NCBI RefSeq assembly: GCF_024345375.1
Contig: NZ_JAGQAZ010000002.1
Span: 186,001-250,000, forward strand
DNA from: Cyanobium sp. WAJ14-Wanaka
Lineage (GTDB): Bacteria > Cyanobacteriota > Cyanobacteriia > PCC-6307 > Cyanobiaceae
Length of the DNA: 64,000 bases
Direction: 5' to 3'
Shown: piece by piece, positions 10,508 to 19,688 of the stretch
How the letters are laid out: each line of letters opens with the position of its first letter
How positions within the stretch are numbered: position 1 is the stretch's first letter
Notes under the pieces: generated by a model
The model's input: only the letters and a program-made list of their open reading frames with translations
What the model was told of the DNA's origin: nothing
The model's database searches: none
Program-made: the position numbers and the translations under genes

Positions 10508-13291
10508 TCAGCCCAGATCCCCTAGGCGGCTGCGGGCAAGATCCGCCTGGGTTTGGGCCTCGGCCAGGTTGGCTTTGCACTCGGCCACCACCTCTGGCGG
10601 GGCCTTATCGGCAAAATTTGGGTTGGCCAACCGGCCCGCCAGCCCTGCGATCTCCTTTTCGGCCTTGGCCAGATCTTTTTCTAGGCGCCCTTTAAGGGCA
10701 TCGAGATCCACCAAACCCTCAATCGGTAACAGCACCTGCAATTCACCGCTCACCGCCGCCAGGCAGCCGGGCAGGGCGGGGGCCTGGGCGAGCACCTGTA
10801 CCGATTCCGCCCTGGTTAGGGAAGTGATATCAGCCGTTGCCTCCTCCAAAACAGCTGCAAGCTCTCCGCGACCGGTCACAAACACCACCGGGGCCGACTG
10901 GGCTGGCTTTAATCCGGCCAAGGCCCGCAGGTTTCGCACCACCCGCACCGCCTCGATCAGTTCGGCAAAAGACGCCTCCAATTCCCCATCTAAGTCAGCC
11001 GTATGCACCGCAGGCCAGCTCTGCAGGGCCAAGAAGGTGTCCGCTGGCAAGCCAGTCAGACCATGCCAAAGCTCCTCACTCAAGTGGGGCATCAGGGGAT
11101 GGAGCATCACCAAGAGGTCGCTAAGTACCTTGGCGAGCACCTGCCGTGCCACCCGCTGGTCGGCGAGGGCTGCGGGGCTGGGGTTCTCACCGGGGTTGAG
11201 GCGGCTCTTAAGCAACTCGATCGTCCAGTCGCAAACCTCATTCCAGGCGAATTCATAGAGCCCCTTGGCTGCCTCGCCGAGGCCATAGGTTCCGTAGCGT
11301 TCGGCCGTTTCCTGGTTGACCCGAGCCAGGCGAGAAAGGATCCACCGGTCGGCCAACTTCAGTTCGGCAGGATCCACCTCACCCAGTGAGCTTGGGGTCT
11401 CGCCGCCCAGATTCATCAGGGCGAAACGGGTGGCATTCCAGAGCTTGTTGGCGAAGTTACGGGTGGCCTCCACCGTGGCTGAGGTGTCGCTTTTGCGGTC
11501 GTAGTCGAGGCGGATGTCCTGGCCTGCTCCTGCCACTTCACGCACCAGGGCAAAGCGCAGGGCATCGGCGCCGTAGCGATCAATGAGCAACAGCGGATCG
11601 ATGCCGTTGCCGGCGCTCTTACTCATCTTGCGGTTTTGCTCATCACGCACCAGGCCGTGGATGTACACATCCCGAAAGGGCATCTGACCCGTCAAGGCGC
11701 CGGCCATCATCGTCATCCGGGCCACCCAGAAAAAGATGATGTCGAAGCCAGTCACCAGCACGCTGGTGGGATACCAGCGCTGCAAATCGGCAGCATCCGC
11801 ATCCGGCCAGCCGAGGGTGGAGAAGGGCCATAGACCGCTGGAGAACCAGGTGTCGAGGGCGTCTGGGTCCTGCTCTAGAGCCAAGGGCTGGCCGCCAGCC
11901 GCAGCGGCCGCAGCAAATTGCTCGCCAGCCTTTACCCAGGCCTCCGCTTCGCTCCTGGCCACCACAAATGGGGTGCTGTCAGTGATTTCGCCGCCGGTTT
12001 CACTGACTACAAACCAGGCGGGAATGCGGTGGCCCCACCACAGCTGGCGGGAGATACACCAGTCGCGGATGTCCGTGAGCCAATCGCGATAAACCTTGGT
12101 CCAGCGCTCCGGCACAAAGCGGGGATCGGGCCCAGTGGCGGAGGCATCCAGGGCCTCACGGCAGAGGGCCGCCAGGGGTTCGGTTTTGACAAACCACTGG
12201 GTGGAGAGCAGGGGCTCCACCGGCACCTTGCCGCGATCGGAAAAGGGCACGCTGTGGCGATAGGGCTCCACCTTGACGAGAAAGCCCTCCGCCTCCATCG
12301 CAGCCACCACTGCAGTTCTGGCCTCAAAGCGATCCAGGCCGGCAAAGCGGCCGGCCGCTTCGTTCATCGTGCCGTCCTTGGCCATCACCGTGATCAAGGG
12401 CAAGCCATGGCGCTGGCCGATGGCGAAGTCGTTGGGGTCATGGGCGGGGGTCACCTTGACGCAACCCGTGCCGAACTCCGCCTCCACGTGCTCATCGGCC
12501 ACGATCGGAATCTGGCGCCCCACCAAGGGCAGGGTGAGGGTCTGGCCCACCAATCCGGCATAGCGGGGATCCTTCGGGTTCACCGCCACGGCCGTATCCC
12601 CCAGCAGGGTTTCGGGACGGGTAGTGGCAACTTCCAGGTGGGTGCGGCCATCGGCACAGGTGCCGGCGCTCAGGGGGTAGCGGAAGTGCCAGAGGTGGCC
12701 GTCCACCTCCTTCATCTCCACCTCCAGGTCACTCACCGCCGAACCGGAGGCCGGACACCAGTTCACCAGGTATTCACCCCGATAAATCAACCCCTGTTCA
12801 TGGAGGCGGTTAAAGGCCTCAATCACCGAGCCACTGCAGCCGGCATCGAGGGTGAAGCGCTCCCGCCGCCAATCGACCGAGTAGCCCAGGCGCCGCAGTT
12901 GGCCCACGATCGTGCCGCCGCTCTCGGCTTTCCAGGCCCAGGCCCTCTCCAGGAAGGCCTCCCGCCCCAGCGCCTCCTTGGACTGGCCATCGGCCTTGAG
13001 CTGCTTTTCGAGAATCGTCTGGACGGCGATCGAAGCGTGGTCGGTGCCTGGCAAACACAGGACGTTTTTGCCCTGAAGACGCTGGAAGCGCACGATCGTG
13101 TCGATCAGGGCCGTGTTGAAGGCGTGGCCCATGTGCAGGCTGCCGGTGACGTTCGGCGGCGGAATCACCACGCTGAACGGCTCCCCAGGGGCTTGGGGGT
13201 CGGGGTGAAAGGCGCCACTACTCTCCCAAGCCTGCTGCCAGCGGCTTTCCGTACCCGCCGGGTCATAGGTCTTCGGCAAGGCCTCAGTCAC
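10508..13291 (-). CDS. valS: Valyl-tRNA synthetase
   Basis: 927 residues from a GTG at 13291. An ATG at 13348 is in frame but would overlap the upstream gene by 41 bp and adds a Cys/Arg-rich tail, so I prefer the GTG, which leaves a 16-bp gap. ValS charges tRNA-Val. The class I signatures are present: HMGH at residues 53-56 (in [16 protein letters not shown]) and KMSKS near residues 554-558. The editing domain contains [11 protein letters not shown] and [18 protein letters not shown]-terminal coiled coil ([20 protein letters not shown]) is the valine-enzyme tRNA-binding arm. A 538-residue open frame on the other strand is a shadow of this GC-rich gene. Confidence 0.97.
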   Translation of the reverse strand: MTEALPKTYDPAGTESRWQQAWESSGAFHPDPQAPGEPFSVVIPPPNVTGSLHMGHAFNTALIDTIVRFQRLQGKNVLCLPGTDHASIAVQTILEKQLKADGQSKEALGREAFLERAWAWKAESGGTIVGQLRRLGYSVDWRRERFTLDAGCSGSVIEAFNRLHEQGLIYRGEYLVNWCPASGSAVSDLEVEMKEVDGHLWHFRYPLSAGTCADGRTHLEVATTRPETLLGDTAVAVNPKDPRYAGLVGQTLTLPLVGRQIPIVADEHVEAEFGTGCVKVTPAHDPNDFAIGQRHGLPLITVMAKDGTMNEAAGRFAGLDRFEARTAVVAAMEAEGFLVKVEPYRHSVPFSDRGKVPVEPLLSTQWFVKTEPLAALCREALDASATGPDPRFVPERWTKVYRDWLTDIRDWCISRQLWWGHRIPAWFVVSETGGEITDSTPFVVARSEAEAWVKAGEQFAAAAAAGGQPLALEQDPDALDTWFSSGLWPFSTLGWPDADAADLQRWYPTSVLVTGFDIIFFWVARMTMMAGALTGQMPFRDVYIHGLVRDEQNRKMSKSAGNGIDPLLLIDRYGADALRFALVREVAGAGQDIRLDYDRKSDTSATVEATRNFANKLWNATRFALMNLGGETPSSLGEVDPAELKLADRWILSRLARVNQETAERYGTYGLGEAAKGLYEFAWNEVCDWTIELLKSRLNPGENPSPAALADQRVARQVLAKVLSDLLVMLHPLMPHLSEELWHGLTGLPADTFLALQSWPAVHTADLDGELEASFAELIEAVRVVRNLRALAGLKPAQSAPVVFVTGRGELAAVLEEATADITSLTRAESVQVLAQAPALPGCLAAVSGELQVLLPIEGLVDLDALKGRLEKDLAKAEKEIAGLAGRLANPNFADKAPPEVVAECKANLAEAQTQADLARSRLGDLG

Positions 13292-13307
13292 GGCAGGGCA
13301 ATCGCAA

Positions 13308-14162
13308 TCAGCCCATGCTCTCAAAGGGGGGTGCCGCCCCAGAGCCATCTCGCATCACTTCGATCCGTCGTACGGCCGCGGCCAAGGCGTCCAGGGACAC
13401 ATCCTCAGCCGAATGGGGATCGCCAAAGCCAAAGGGATTGTCGAGGTCGACCACTAGGCGAATCAGGAAGATCAACAGAAATGCAATTACGGCCAAAAAG
13501 AAAAGGGCCTCAGGCAGGGTGCGCACGGCCATGAAAACAAGGCCAAAACACAACAGGCCCGTGCCCAAATTGGCCAGCCAATAGACCAGGGGCACAAAGG
13601 ATGTTTCCCGGATCGTCTCGACCCGGTTGGCCAACCTCAAGATATTCGCCATTTCGGCCACCAGCCGGGCCTGGAGCGTGGCATTGCCCTTGAGCAAGAC
13701 CGAAGCTTGCACCACCGAGCCATAAACGCGGTGAAAAAGCTGCATGAACTGCTCCGTAGTGATGCGCGTCAGCAGCCAGGCCACCATGCCCTCGGCCAAA
13801 TCGGCCACCGCCACCAAATGCCCTTGAACAGCGGCTGCAGGGTTGTGGGCAGAAATGGCTTGGATCTCTAGGCCAAGCACCTCCAGGGAGGTGGCAATTT
13901 CAGCAGGTAGTTTTTCGCTCTCCTTGAAATCAGACAGCACCCCATTGAGCAAAAAACCGAGCAAAAAAACCGTCGATGCCACCACCGAAGTGAATAGGGG
14001 CGTCACCTGAATTGTTTCCCAACCAAGGGCATGCACCAGGACCTTGGCCCCAGCCAAGGCCTGGATCATCAACAACACCCTCGCCAGCATTTGGATCCGG
14101 CGCCTGCGGGCAATGCGGTGGCGGTTGGCCACAAAACCTTGGGGGAGGGTCGACACGGCCAA
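13308..14162 (-). CDS. Bestrophin-like (DUF4239-type) membrane protein
   Basis: 284 residues. Two N-terminal hydrophobic segments ([19 protein letters not shown] and [18 protein letters not shown], followed by [10 protein letters not shown]) and two C-terminal ones ([17 protein letters not shown]) flank a helical middle. [10 protein letters not shown] and VDLDNPFGF are the kind of motifs found in DUF4239 bestrophin-like proteins, possible anion channels. The assignment is by motif memory and the function is not established. It is 16 bp upstream of valS on the same strand, so the two may be co-transcribed. Confidence 0.65.
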   Translation of the reverse strand: MAVSTLPQGFVANRHRIARRRRIQMLARVLLMIQALAGAKVLVHALGWETIQVTPLFTSVVASTVFLLGFLLNGVLSDFKESEKLPAEIATSLEVLGLEIQAISAHNPAAAVQGHLVAVADLAEGMVAWLLTRITTEQFMQLFHRVYGSVVQASVLLKGNATLQARLVAEMANILRLANRVETIRETSFVPLVYWLANLGTGLLCFGLVFMAVRTLPEALFFLAVIAFLLIFLIRLVVDLDNPFGFGDPHSAEDVSLDALAAAVRRIEVMRDGSGAAPPFESMG

Positions 14163-14182
14163 AATCTCCTACCAGGTCATTA

Positions 14183-14620
14183 TTATCTAAGCCAGGGCAC
14201 GGCCACGGCCCGATCGAGCTGCTGCCAGCGATCCCGGTCGGCCACCACAAGTTCAATGAGGCCCGCCTGCTCAAGGGCCCCAGCAACCAGATCGGGGGCC
14301 AAGGGTCCCTGACCAAGGGCCAGGGGCAACACCAGCACCTGCTGCTCAGCCGGATCGCCCATCACCTGCAGCTCAAGGGCCACCAGCTCCCGCTCAAAAA
14401 ACACCCGTCGCATTCGAGCCGCCAGCACCGGGCCCAGGGCCGCTCCAAACTCCTCCAGGCTGTCCTGATCGCCACTGCAACCGCAATTCAAGGAAAGCCA
14501 AATCAGCAATTTGGCCCAGCTGTCCACACTCCACAGGGGCTGGAAGCTCTCGCGGTGCTCGCGCACCAGCTCCGCCAGGGCGAAATCAAGGAGGGTGGCC
14601 TGCAAACGGGTGGTGTCCAT
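14183..14620 (-). CDS. Conserved hypothetical protein
   Basis: 145 residues from the ATG at 14620 (MDTTRLQATLLDFALAELV). A longer in-frame start at 14680 adds a Cys-rich tail and crowds the divergent gene, so I reject it. The features are helical, with VDSWAKLLIWLSLNCGCSGD in the middle and an alpha/beta C-terminal half ending VAVPWLR. I believe similar proteins occur across picocyanobacteria but cannot name a family. It is divergent from the small gene at 14701 with 80 bp between the starts, and 20 bp upstream of the bestrophin-like gene on the same strand. Confidence 0.7.
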   Translation of the reverse strand: MDTTRLQATLLDFALAELVREHRESFQPLWSVDSWAKLLIWLSLNCGCSGDQDSLEEFGAALGPVLAARMRRVFFERELVALELQVMGDPAEQQVLVLPLALGQGPLAPDLVAGALEQAGLIELVVADRDRWQQLDRAVAVPWLR

Positions 14621-14700
14621 CACCCCATCCTGGGCAACGGATGCTGCAACTTTGCAAGCAAACCGGCAAACTGCATGCACAACCCAATGGAGCAGGCGGC

Positions 14701-14955
14701 ATGGCCATCGATCTCAACGATCCCGACCTGGAATTTGCCGACCTCGTCTACGCCTACCAGAGCTGGGTAATGGCGGTCATCAATGACGAAAAACTAGGGG
14801 GTGAAACCCTGCTCACCGATGACATCGCCGACGATGCCCTCAATGCCATGCGCTTCCTACCCGGCGAAGTAACCAGCGCCATCGAGACCAGCTTGGCGCG
14901 TGTCTACGACGTGGATGCCGACGAACTGGCCAGCCTGCTATTCCCGGAAGGATGA
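14701..14955 (+). CDS. Small acidic conserved hypothetical protein
   Basis: 84 residues from the ATG at 14701 (MAIDLNDPDLEFADLVYAYQ). The longer frame from 14641 adds residues unlike the rest. It is strongly acidic and helical, with DDIADDALNAMRFLPGEVTSAI and a DVDADELASLLF C-terminus. It has no transmembrane segment or catalytic motif. It appears soluble and is probably conserved in picocyanobacteria. The function is unknown. Confidence 0.7.
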   Translation: MAIDLNDPDLEFADLVYAYQSWVMAVINDEKLGGETLLTDDIADDALNAMRFLPGEVTSAIETSLARVYDVDADELASLLFPEG

Positions 14956-15008
14956 GGTGGTACCTTCACCCCCCAGCTCAGGAGACTAGTGCTGCTAGAG
15001 CATGGATC

Positions 15009-15830
15009 CTAGCGGGGACGCACTGCGGCCCTTGTTTTCTTTGCAGTAATCCAATGTCCGTCGACATTATCAATATATTGAAAATATTTATTTGTGAAAT
15101 TCCCATGCAAACAAACTTCCTCCATACGCAGCACATTGCAGCTTGAACCAGCAAGAACATCGTCCATAACGCCAGGGCCTGTTATGTGGTAAACATTATT
15201 AGTTTGAACATCTTCAATTCGACGAAGCACCTCGTCGATCAGCAATTTTATCCAGGGGTTGCCTGGTGAACTGGCAAGAAAATAGTTAGTAAAGCGACCA
15301 TCTTTTCCGACTAAAAATATTTCACTGGGATCGTCCCTTAAAAGAGAATTTACTGGCCAGACCAAATGGGCATCGACATCCATATAAATTCCCCCCTCCC
15401 GATAAAGCACCAATAGGCGCCACAGATCTGCCCTAGCTGCGCCAATGGTCAAACGGCTAAAACAATCTTGAATACGACCCTGGAAATGATTACCAACGAA
15501 TATATCCATCTCCTCATCGGATACGCAGTGATAGGAGCTCGATCCAGCAAGTAGGCGATTGCAAAAATAATTTAACTTCACTGGTATTGCCACCCTTCTT
15601 GTGAAGTTAGTTTGCCACAGAACTGGGCTTATTTGGCGTTGGCTTCTACGAAAAAATATGGCCTGGGAACTAGACGGAATCAAGGCTCGCCACCCAGGGC
15701 TAGCTATATAAACTACCCGGATCAACCCTTTGCAAAGATTGCCTACAAACTTCAAACACCTACCCAGTATGTAGGCTGGATAATTGTGCACTCTTCCAAT
15801 AGAGTTACCAAATCGATTCGCGGCCGTCAT
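15009..15830 (-). CDS. Glycosyltransferase with DXD motif (Gly_transf_sug / Och1-like)
   Basis: 273 residues. The sequence SPVLWQTNFTRR, then RADLWRLLVLYREGGIYMDVDA, is the hallmark of the DXD sugar-binding family (PF04488-type, Och1/capsular mannosyltransferases). MDVDA holds the metal and nucleotide-sugar acids. It probably adds a hexose to a surface polysaccharide or LPS. It is much more AT-rich than the surrounding genes (38% GC in line 15181-15240), which suggests transfer. It reads away from tRNA-Val and opposite to the acyltransferase and second glycosyltransferase beyond the tRNA. Confidence 0.82.
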   Translation of the reverse strand: MTAANRFGNSIGRVHNYPAYILGRCLKFVGNLCKGLIRVVYIASPGWRALIPSSSQAIFFRRSQRQISPVLWQTNFTRRVAIPVKLNYFCNRLLAGSSSYHCVSDEEMDIFVGNHFQGRIQDCFSRLTIGAARADLWRLLVLYREGGIYMDVDAHLVWPVNSLLRDDPSEIFLVGKDGRFTNYFLASSPGNPWIKLLIDEVLRRIEDVQTNNVYHITGPGVMDDVLAGSSCNVLRMEEVCLHGNFTNKYFQYIDNVDGHWITAKKTRAAVRPR

Positions 15831-15888
15831 GGCACCAGTGCATCCAGCCTGGCTAAGGGAGGCATAGGATCTAAATAAACAAAAATGA

Positions 15889-15960
15889 TGCCCGATGCCG
15901 GGTTCGAACCAGCGACGTCCTGCTTGTAAGGCAGGCGCTCTACCGCTGAGCTAATCGGGC
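15889..15960 (-). tRNA. tRNA-Val (anticodon UAC)
   Basis: On the minus strand the 72-nt sequence folds as a cloverleaf. The acceptor GCCCGAT pairs with ATCGGGC. The D-arm is GCTC...GAGC. The anticodon stem CCTGC/GCAGG has loop CTTACAA, giving anticodon TAC for valine. The T-arm is GCTGG/CCGGC with TTCGAAC. The discriminator base is A, and the 3' CCA is not encoded. All stems are fully paired. Confidence 0.97.
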
Positions 15961-15986
15961 TTAACGCCAATATACATCAATAGGCC

Positions 15987-16952
15987 ATGGCCAAAAAACG
16001 AGCAAATTACCGCACCCGCTTCTGGCAACAGATCGTCTGGAAAGGCGAAGCCACTGTTACCAGGCTGCTGGTGATGCTGCTGCAGGGCCGCTCCCACCGA
16101 ACCATGCGAAAAGGAGTCCGCTGGGCCCGCCAGCTAGCCACACCGGCCCTTGGCAAAAGACTCGCCACCGCCAATTCAAATTTAGCCCTGGTCTATGGCG
16201 ACCAGTTGACAGCAAAGCAGCGGCAATCAATCGCAGCTACATCCCTAGATAGTTTTTTTCTTTCCTGCCTCGAATCGATTATTCAGCCGATCGAGCCCCC
16301 GTTAATTGACGTGGACGGAGAGGGCCTGGAAGATCTATTTAAGGCCCAAGCGAGGGGCCAGGGGCTAATAGTGGGATCGCTACATCTTGGCTGCTGGGAT
16401 ATCGGCCTACGTTGGCTTAGTCAGCATCTAGACAATCTCGTTGTGGTATACAGACCAGCCAGAAATCCCCACAGTGATGCGGTCCTAAATGCGGCTCGCA
16501 GAAGCAATAGCAATTGCCAGTGGGTGTCCCAATCTGACACCAAAAAGATACTTTTATGCATCAAAAACGGCGGAAGTCTCGTGATGATGACCGATCTCTA
16601 TACCCGCAGCAGCAGCGCTCCCCAGGCAGACTTCCTTGGCCTCAACACCAGGGTCGCCAAAGGGCCCCTAGCCCTTTCCCAAAGGGCGGGTTGTCCGCTG
16701 TTTCCCGTGGCCCATGTGAGAACAGATAACGACCGCTTTCACTTCAGCTGCGGCAAACCCTTAATCCCCACCGACTCCAGCAGCGATCTCAGCGACCGGG
16801 CCAATGCCCTAAGCCTTTGGCAGGAAACCTGGATTAACACTTACACTGAGCAGTACTACTGGATAAACCGCCGCTGGCGCTCCAATGACGGCAGTGGGCA
16901 ACGCCTAAGACCCAGCGGGCCTGTGGCAGAAAGAGCCTTGCGACGCGCCTAA
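15987..16952 (+). CDS. LpxL/HtrB-like lipid A acyltransferase family protein
   Basis: 321 residues. The LpxL/HtrB acyltransferase pattern is visible: SLHLGCWDIG contains the HX4D catalytic motif, followed by VVVYRPARNPHSD, then a conserved MMTDLY region and the C-terminal EQYYWINRRWRS, which matches the family's final helix. It would transfer an acyl chain to a lipid A-like or related glycolipid at the inner membrane. Cyanobacterial lipid A is simplified, so the acceptor is uncertain. It ends 5 bp before a glycosyltransferase, and the pair looks like an LPS or surface-glycan operon. Confidence 0.82.
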   Translation: MAKKRANYRTRFWQQIVWKGEATVTRLLVMLLQGRSHRTMRKGVRWARQLATPALGKRLATANSNLALVYGDQLTAKQRQSIAATSLDSFFLSCLESIIQPIEPPLIDVDGEGLEDLFKAQARGQGLIVGSLHLGCWDIGLRWLSQHLDNLVVVYRPARNPHSDAVLNAARRSNSNCQWVSQSDTKKILLCIKNGGSLVMMTDLYTRSSSAPQADFLGLNTRVAKGPLALSQRAGCPLFPVAHVRTDNDRFHFSCGKPLIPTDSSSDLSDRANALSLWQETWINTYTEQYYWINRRWRSNDGSGQRLRPSGPVAERALRRA

Positions 16953-16957
16953 CCCCC

Positions 16958-17734
16958 ATGGCCGAAGTAATTACGCCAATAATTGCCACTGTCCACGTCG
17001 GCAGTCAATACCCTGATCAATGGGTAGGCAAGCTAGCAAGATCGGTCGCAAAGCATGTAAAACAGCCCCATACTTTTACAATCTATACCGACAAAGTGGC
17101 CGCCAACAACTTTGAATGCACAGAATTCAGCCACCAAATAATCGAGCTGGTCGATATCGAAGCGAATCAACTACTCGGATATTTTGCAAAGTTAAGGCTT
17201 TTTGACCAACGCCTGACGGGAGTCCAGCCGTTTCTATATCTGGATCTGACCCTTGTTGTCAGAAACAGCTTAGATCCCCTAATTGAGGAGGGTCAATCAA
17301 GCCAGGCAAGCTTGATTGGGGTCGCAGACTGGAACTATCCAATTCTTAATTCCTCCGTACTTTGGATTAAACCCAGCCCAGCCACCCAGGAAGTCTGGAC
17401 AGCATGGTGCGAAGAGCGCTACGACAAATCACATTTTCCAGGCGATCAGAACTTTATTTTCAAAGTCTTCCAAGATAAAAACAATGAAGAATTGCGATAT
17501 TGGCCAAGTGAATGGATTAGTTCATATAAAGTTCTCCTCAAAACAGCAAACAAAAACCGCCAATTAGCTGCCACAAAACTGAACCAATCCTTGATTCTAA
17601 AATTCCATGGCAAACCCAAAATGGATAGCGTTCTGGCTGCCTTGCCGCCACTATCAATCGTGCTTCGCTATCCGCTCAAGCCCTGGCTCTGGCGATACCT
17701 GAGGGCAGAACTAAAAAGCGATTGGGGCAATTGA
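16958..17734 (+). CDS. Putative glycosyltransferase (GT8-like GT-A fold)
   Basis: 258 residues. IIATVHVGSQYPDQWVGKLARS opens the Rossmann-like fold, followed by FTIYTDKV, then FLYLDLTLVV with an acidic DLD in the DXD position, a WNYPILNSSVLWIKPS strand, FPGDQNFIF, and the terminal FHGKPK, which is typical of GT8-like families. The donor and acceptor are unknown. It is AT-rich (35% GC in line 17461-17520), unlike the neighbouring genes. It is probably co-transcribed with the LpxL-like gene, 5 bp upstream. Confidence 0.75.
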   Translation: MAEVITPIIATVHVGSQYPDQWVGKLARSVAKHVKQPHTFTIYTDKVAANNFECTEFSHQIIELVDIEANQLLGYFAKLRLFDQRLTGVQPFLYLDLTLVVRNSLDPLIEEGQSSQASLIGVADWNYPILNSSVLWIKPSPATQEVWTAWCEERYDKSHFPGDQNFIFKVFQDKNNEELRYWPSEWISSYKVLLKTANKNRQLAATKLNQSLILKFHGKPKMDSVLAALPPLSIVLRYPLKPWLWRYLRAELKSDWGN

Positions 17735-17760
17735 TTTGTCGCTGAAGCCCTACTGAAACC

Positions 17761-18246
17761 ATGGCCAGCGGACGCCAACACGATCGCGCCACCTGGCTAC
17801 TCAGCCTCCCCTTTGGCCTGCTCTGGGGGCCCTGGCTTGGCCTGGCGGGCATCGGCAGCGCCGGTTTGGGCTTTCTGCTGGGGGGCCTGCTGCTTTCGCC
17901 CGATCTAGACACCCGCTCAAATCCCACCCGCCGCTGGGGGCCCCTCAAGCTGCTGTGGTGGCCCTACCGGAGCCTGCTCAGCCACCGCTCGCTCTTTTCC
18001 CATAGTCCCCTGCTGGGGAGCGGCCTGCGGTTGGCCTATCTGCTGGCCATGCTGCTGATGATCTGCGCGCTTTTGCATCCCTGGGGTGCACCCAGCCCGG
18101 AATCCGTGCTGCGCGAGATCCACCAGCTCTGGCTGCAGCAAAGGCCGCTAGTAATTGCTGCGCTGGTGGGGGTGGAAGCCAGCAGTTGGCTGCACCTCAT
18201 TCAAGATGGCGATCCCATGCCCCGCCTGCCAAAGGTGGGAAGGTGA
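17761..18246 (+). CDS. DUF2227-type putative metal-binding membrane protein
   Basis: 161 residues. The pattern GRQHDRATW near the start, then SPDLDTRSNPTRRWGPLK and LSHRSLFSHSPLLGSGLRL, with several His and Asp in fixed positions, is that of DUF2227, a membrane family of cyanobacteria described as metal-binding. Three to four hydrophobic segments are visible. The C-terminal SSWLHLIQDGD also fits. Activity is unknown. The base composition returns to the GC-rich norm here. Confidence 0.75.
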   Translation: MASGRQHDRATWLLSLPFGLLWGPWLGLAGIGSAGLGFLLGGLLLSPDLDTRSNPTRRWGPLKLLWWPYRSLLSHRSLFSHSPLLGSGLRLAYLLAMLLMICALLHPWGAPSPESVLREIHQLWLQQRPLVIAALVGVEASSWLHLIQDGDPMPRLPKVGR

Positions 18247-18264
18247 GGCAAATTGGCCGCCGCC

Positions 18265-19179
18265 ATGAGTAGCCCGCTTCCCCCCTTGCCCGATTCGAGC
18301 CCAACGGCAAGCCCAACGGCAAGCCTGGCGGCCGTGGCGAGGCTGATTGATGTGGTGGCCCAGCTGCGCAATCCAGATAGTGGTTGCCCCTGGGACCTGG
18401 AGCAAACCCACGCTTCCCTCATTCCCTACGTGCTGGAGGAGGCCCACGAAGTGGCCGATGCCATCCGCCATGGCGATGACAGCCACCTGGCAGAAGAGCT
18501 GGGCGACCTGTTGCTGCAGGTGGTGCTCCATGCCCAAATCGCCAGTGAAGAAAACCGTTTTGACCTAGCCGAGATTGCAATCGGCATCAGCGAAAAACTG
18601 GTGCGCCGCCACCCCCACGTGTTCGCCGGTGCAGAAGCCGCAGACAGTGCCGCAGTCAGAGCCAGCTGGGAAGCGATCAAGGCCGCCGAAAAAGCCCAGC
18701 TGCCAGCGATGTCATCTGCCAACGCATCCGCCACCAAATCAGCCAGCCCCCTGAGCGATCGCCTGGCGGGCAAGGTGCGCGGCCAAGCCGCCCTGGCTGG
18801 CGCCATGACCATCTCAAAACAGGCCGCCGCAGCGGGCTTCGAATGGGACGACATGGCAGGGGTTTGGGCCAAGGTGAACGAAGAGCTCGACGAACTCAAG
18901 GAAGCGGTGCAGGAAGCCCTTAGTTCCGGCGACAAAGCGCATGCCCAGGAGGAATTGGGCGATCTGCTGTTCACCCTGGTGAACGTGGCGCGCTGGTGTC
19001 AGATCTGCCCTGAAGAGGGCCTGGCCGGCACCAACCAGCGATTTCTGGATCGCTTCTCCCGGGTGGAAGCTGCCCTGGGCGGCGAGCTGGGCGGCCGCTC
19101 GATCCGCGAACTGGAGGGCCTGTGGCAGCAGGCCAAGGCCCAGATTCGGGCTGAACGCGATGCCCCCACTAGCCCCTAA
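18265..19179 (+). CDS. mazG: Nucleoside triphosphate pyrophosphohydrolase MazG
   Basis: 304 residues from the ATG at 18265; a TTG four codons earlier is possible. MazG hydrolyses (d)NTPs to monophosphates, a housecleaning role. Two MazG domains are present. The first has CPWDLEQTHASLIPYVLEEA and the EE...ExxD metal motif in HLAEELGDLLLQVVLHA. The second has EWDDMAGVWAKVNEELDEL and EELGDLLFTLVNVARW. The first 30 residues hold a short duplicated PTAS unit and are probably disordered. Confidence 0.93.
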   Translation: MSSPLPPLPDSSPTASPTASLAAVARLIDVVAQLRNPDSGCPWDLEQTHASLIPYVLEEAHEVADAIRHGDDSHLAEELGDLLLQVVLHAQIASEENRFDLAEIAIGISEKLVRRHPHVFAGAEAADSAAVRASWEAIKAAEKAQLPAMSSANASATKSASPLSDRLAGKVRGQAALAGAMTISKQAAAAGFEWDDMAGVWAKVNEELDELKEAVQEALSSGDKAHAQEELGDLLFTLVNVARWCQICPEEGLAGTNQRFLDRFSRVEAALGGELGGRSIRELEGLWQQAKAQIRAERDAPTSP

Positions 19180-19197
19180 ACCCCGGTCAACTTCCCC

Positions 19198-19629
19198 TCA
19201 ATCCTCCGGCAGCTGAACCCGGCCGCTGCGCTGGCCCTTGATGGCGCTGCGTTGTTTTTTGGCTGCCAGGCGCCTTTCCTTAGAGCCCCGGGTCGGTTTG
19301 GTGGCTCGTCGAGGCGGCGGCGGCGGCTTGATCGCCTCCTGCAACAACTCCACCAAGCGGCGCTGGGCAGCCACCCGGTTTTGCCATTGGGAGCGGTGCT
19401 CGCTGGCCGCAATCACCACGCAGCCATCAATTAGCCGGGTCTCCAGCCGCCCCAGGGCCCGGGCCTTGAGCAGCAGCGGCAGGGCAGCAGAGGCCACCAA
19501 ATCAAAAACCAACTCCACCCGCGAGTCGGTGGTGTTCACGTTCTGACCGCCCGGACCGGAGGAGCGGGAGAAGCGCCAGCGCAGCTCCGTAGCTGGGATA
19601 AGCAGGCGAGGGCTGAGCTGCAGATCCAC
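19198..19629 (-). CDS. arfB: Peptidyl-tRNA hydrolase ArfB (ribosome rescue)
   Basis: 143 residues, the usual ArfB/YaeJ length. ArfB enters the A site of stalled ribosomes and releases the peptide. The catalytic GGQ sits in SSGPGGQNVNTTDSRVEL near residue 29. The C-terminus is a basic tail (RRATKPTRGSKERRLAAKKQ) that would lie in the mRNA channel. It is convergent with mazG at an 18-bp gap. Confidence 0.93.
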   Translation of the reverse strand: MDLQLSPRLLIPATELRWRFSRSSGPGGQNVNTTDSRVELVFDLVASAALPLLLKARALGRLETRLIDGCVVIAASEHRSQWQNRVAAQRRLVELLQEAIKPPPPPRRATKPTRGSKERRLAAKKQRSAIKGQRSGRVQLPED

Positions 19630-19688
19630 TTACAGAAATCACTGCCCGCTGCCAGCATGATCGCAGCGCCATCACATCGGCAATCTCC

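Noticed and set aside
11918-13534. A 538-residue plus-strand open frame opposite valS
   Set aside because: It is an antisense shadow of a GC-rich gene: Gly/His/Arg-rich, with no recognisable motifs.
15830-15960. Integration site (att) at tRNA-Val
   Set aside because: I searched the nearby AT-rich region for a copy of the tRNA 3' end and found none, so I cannot call an attachment site.
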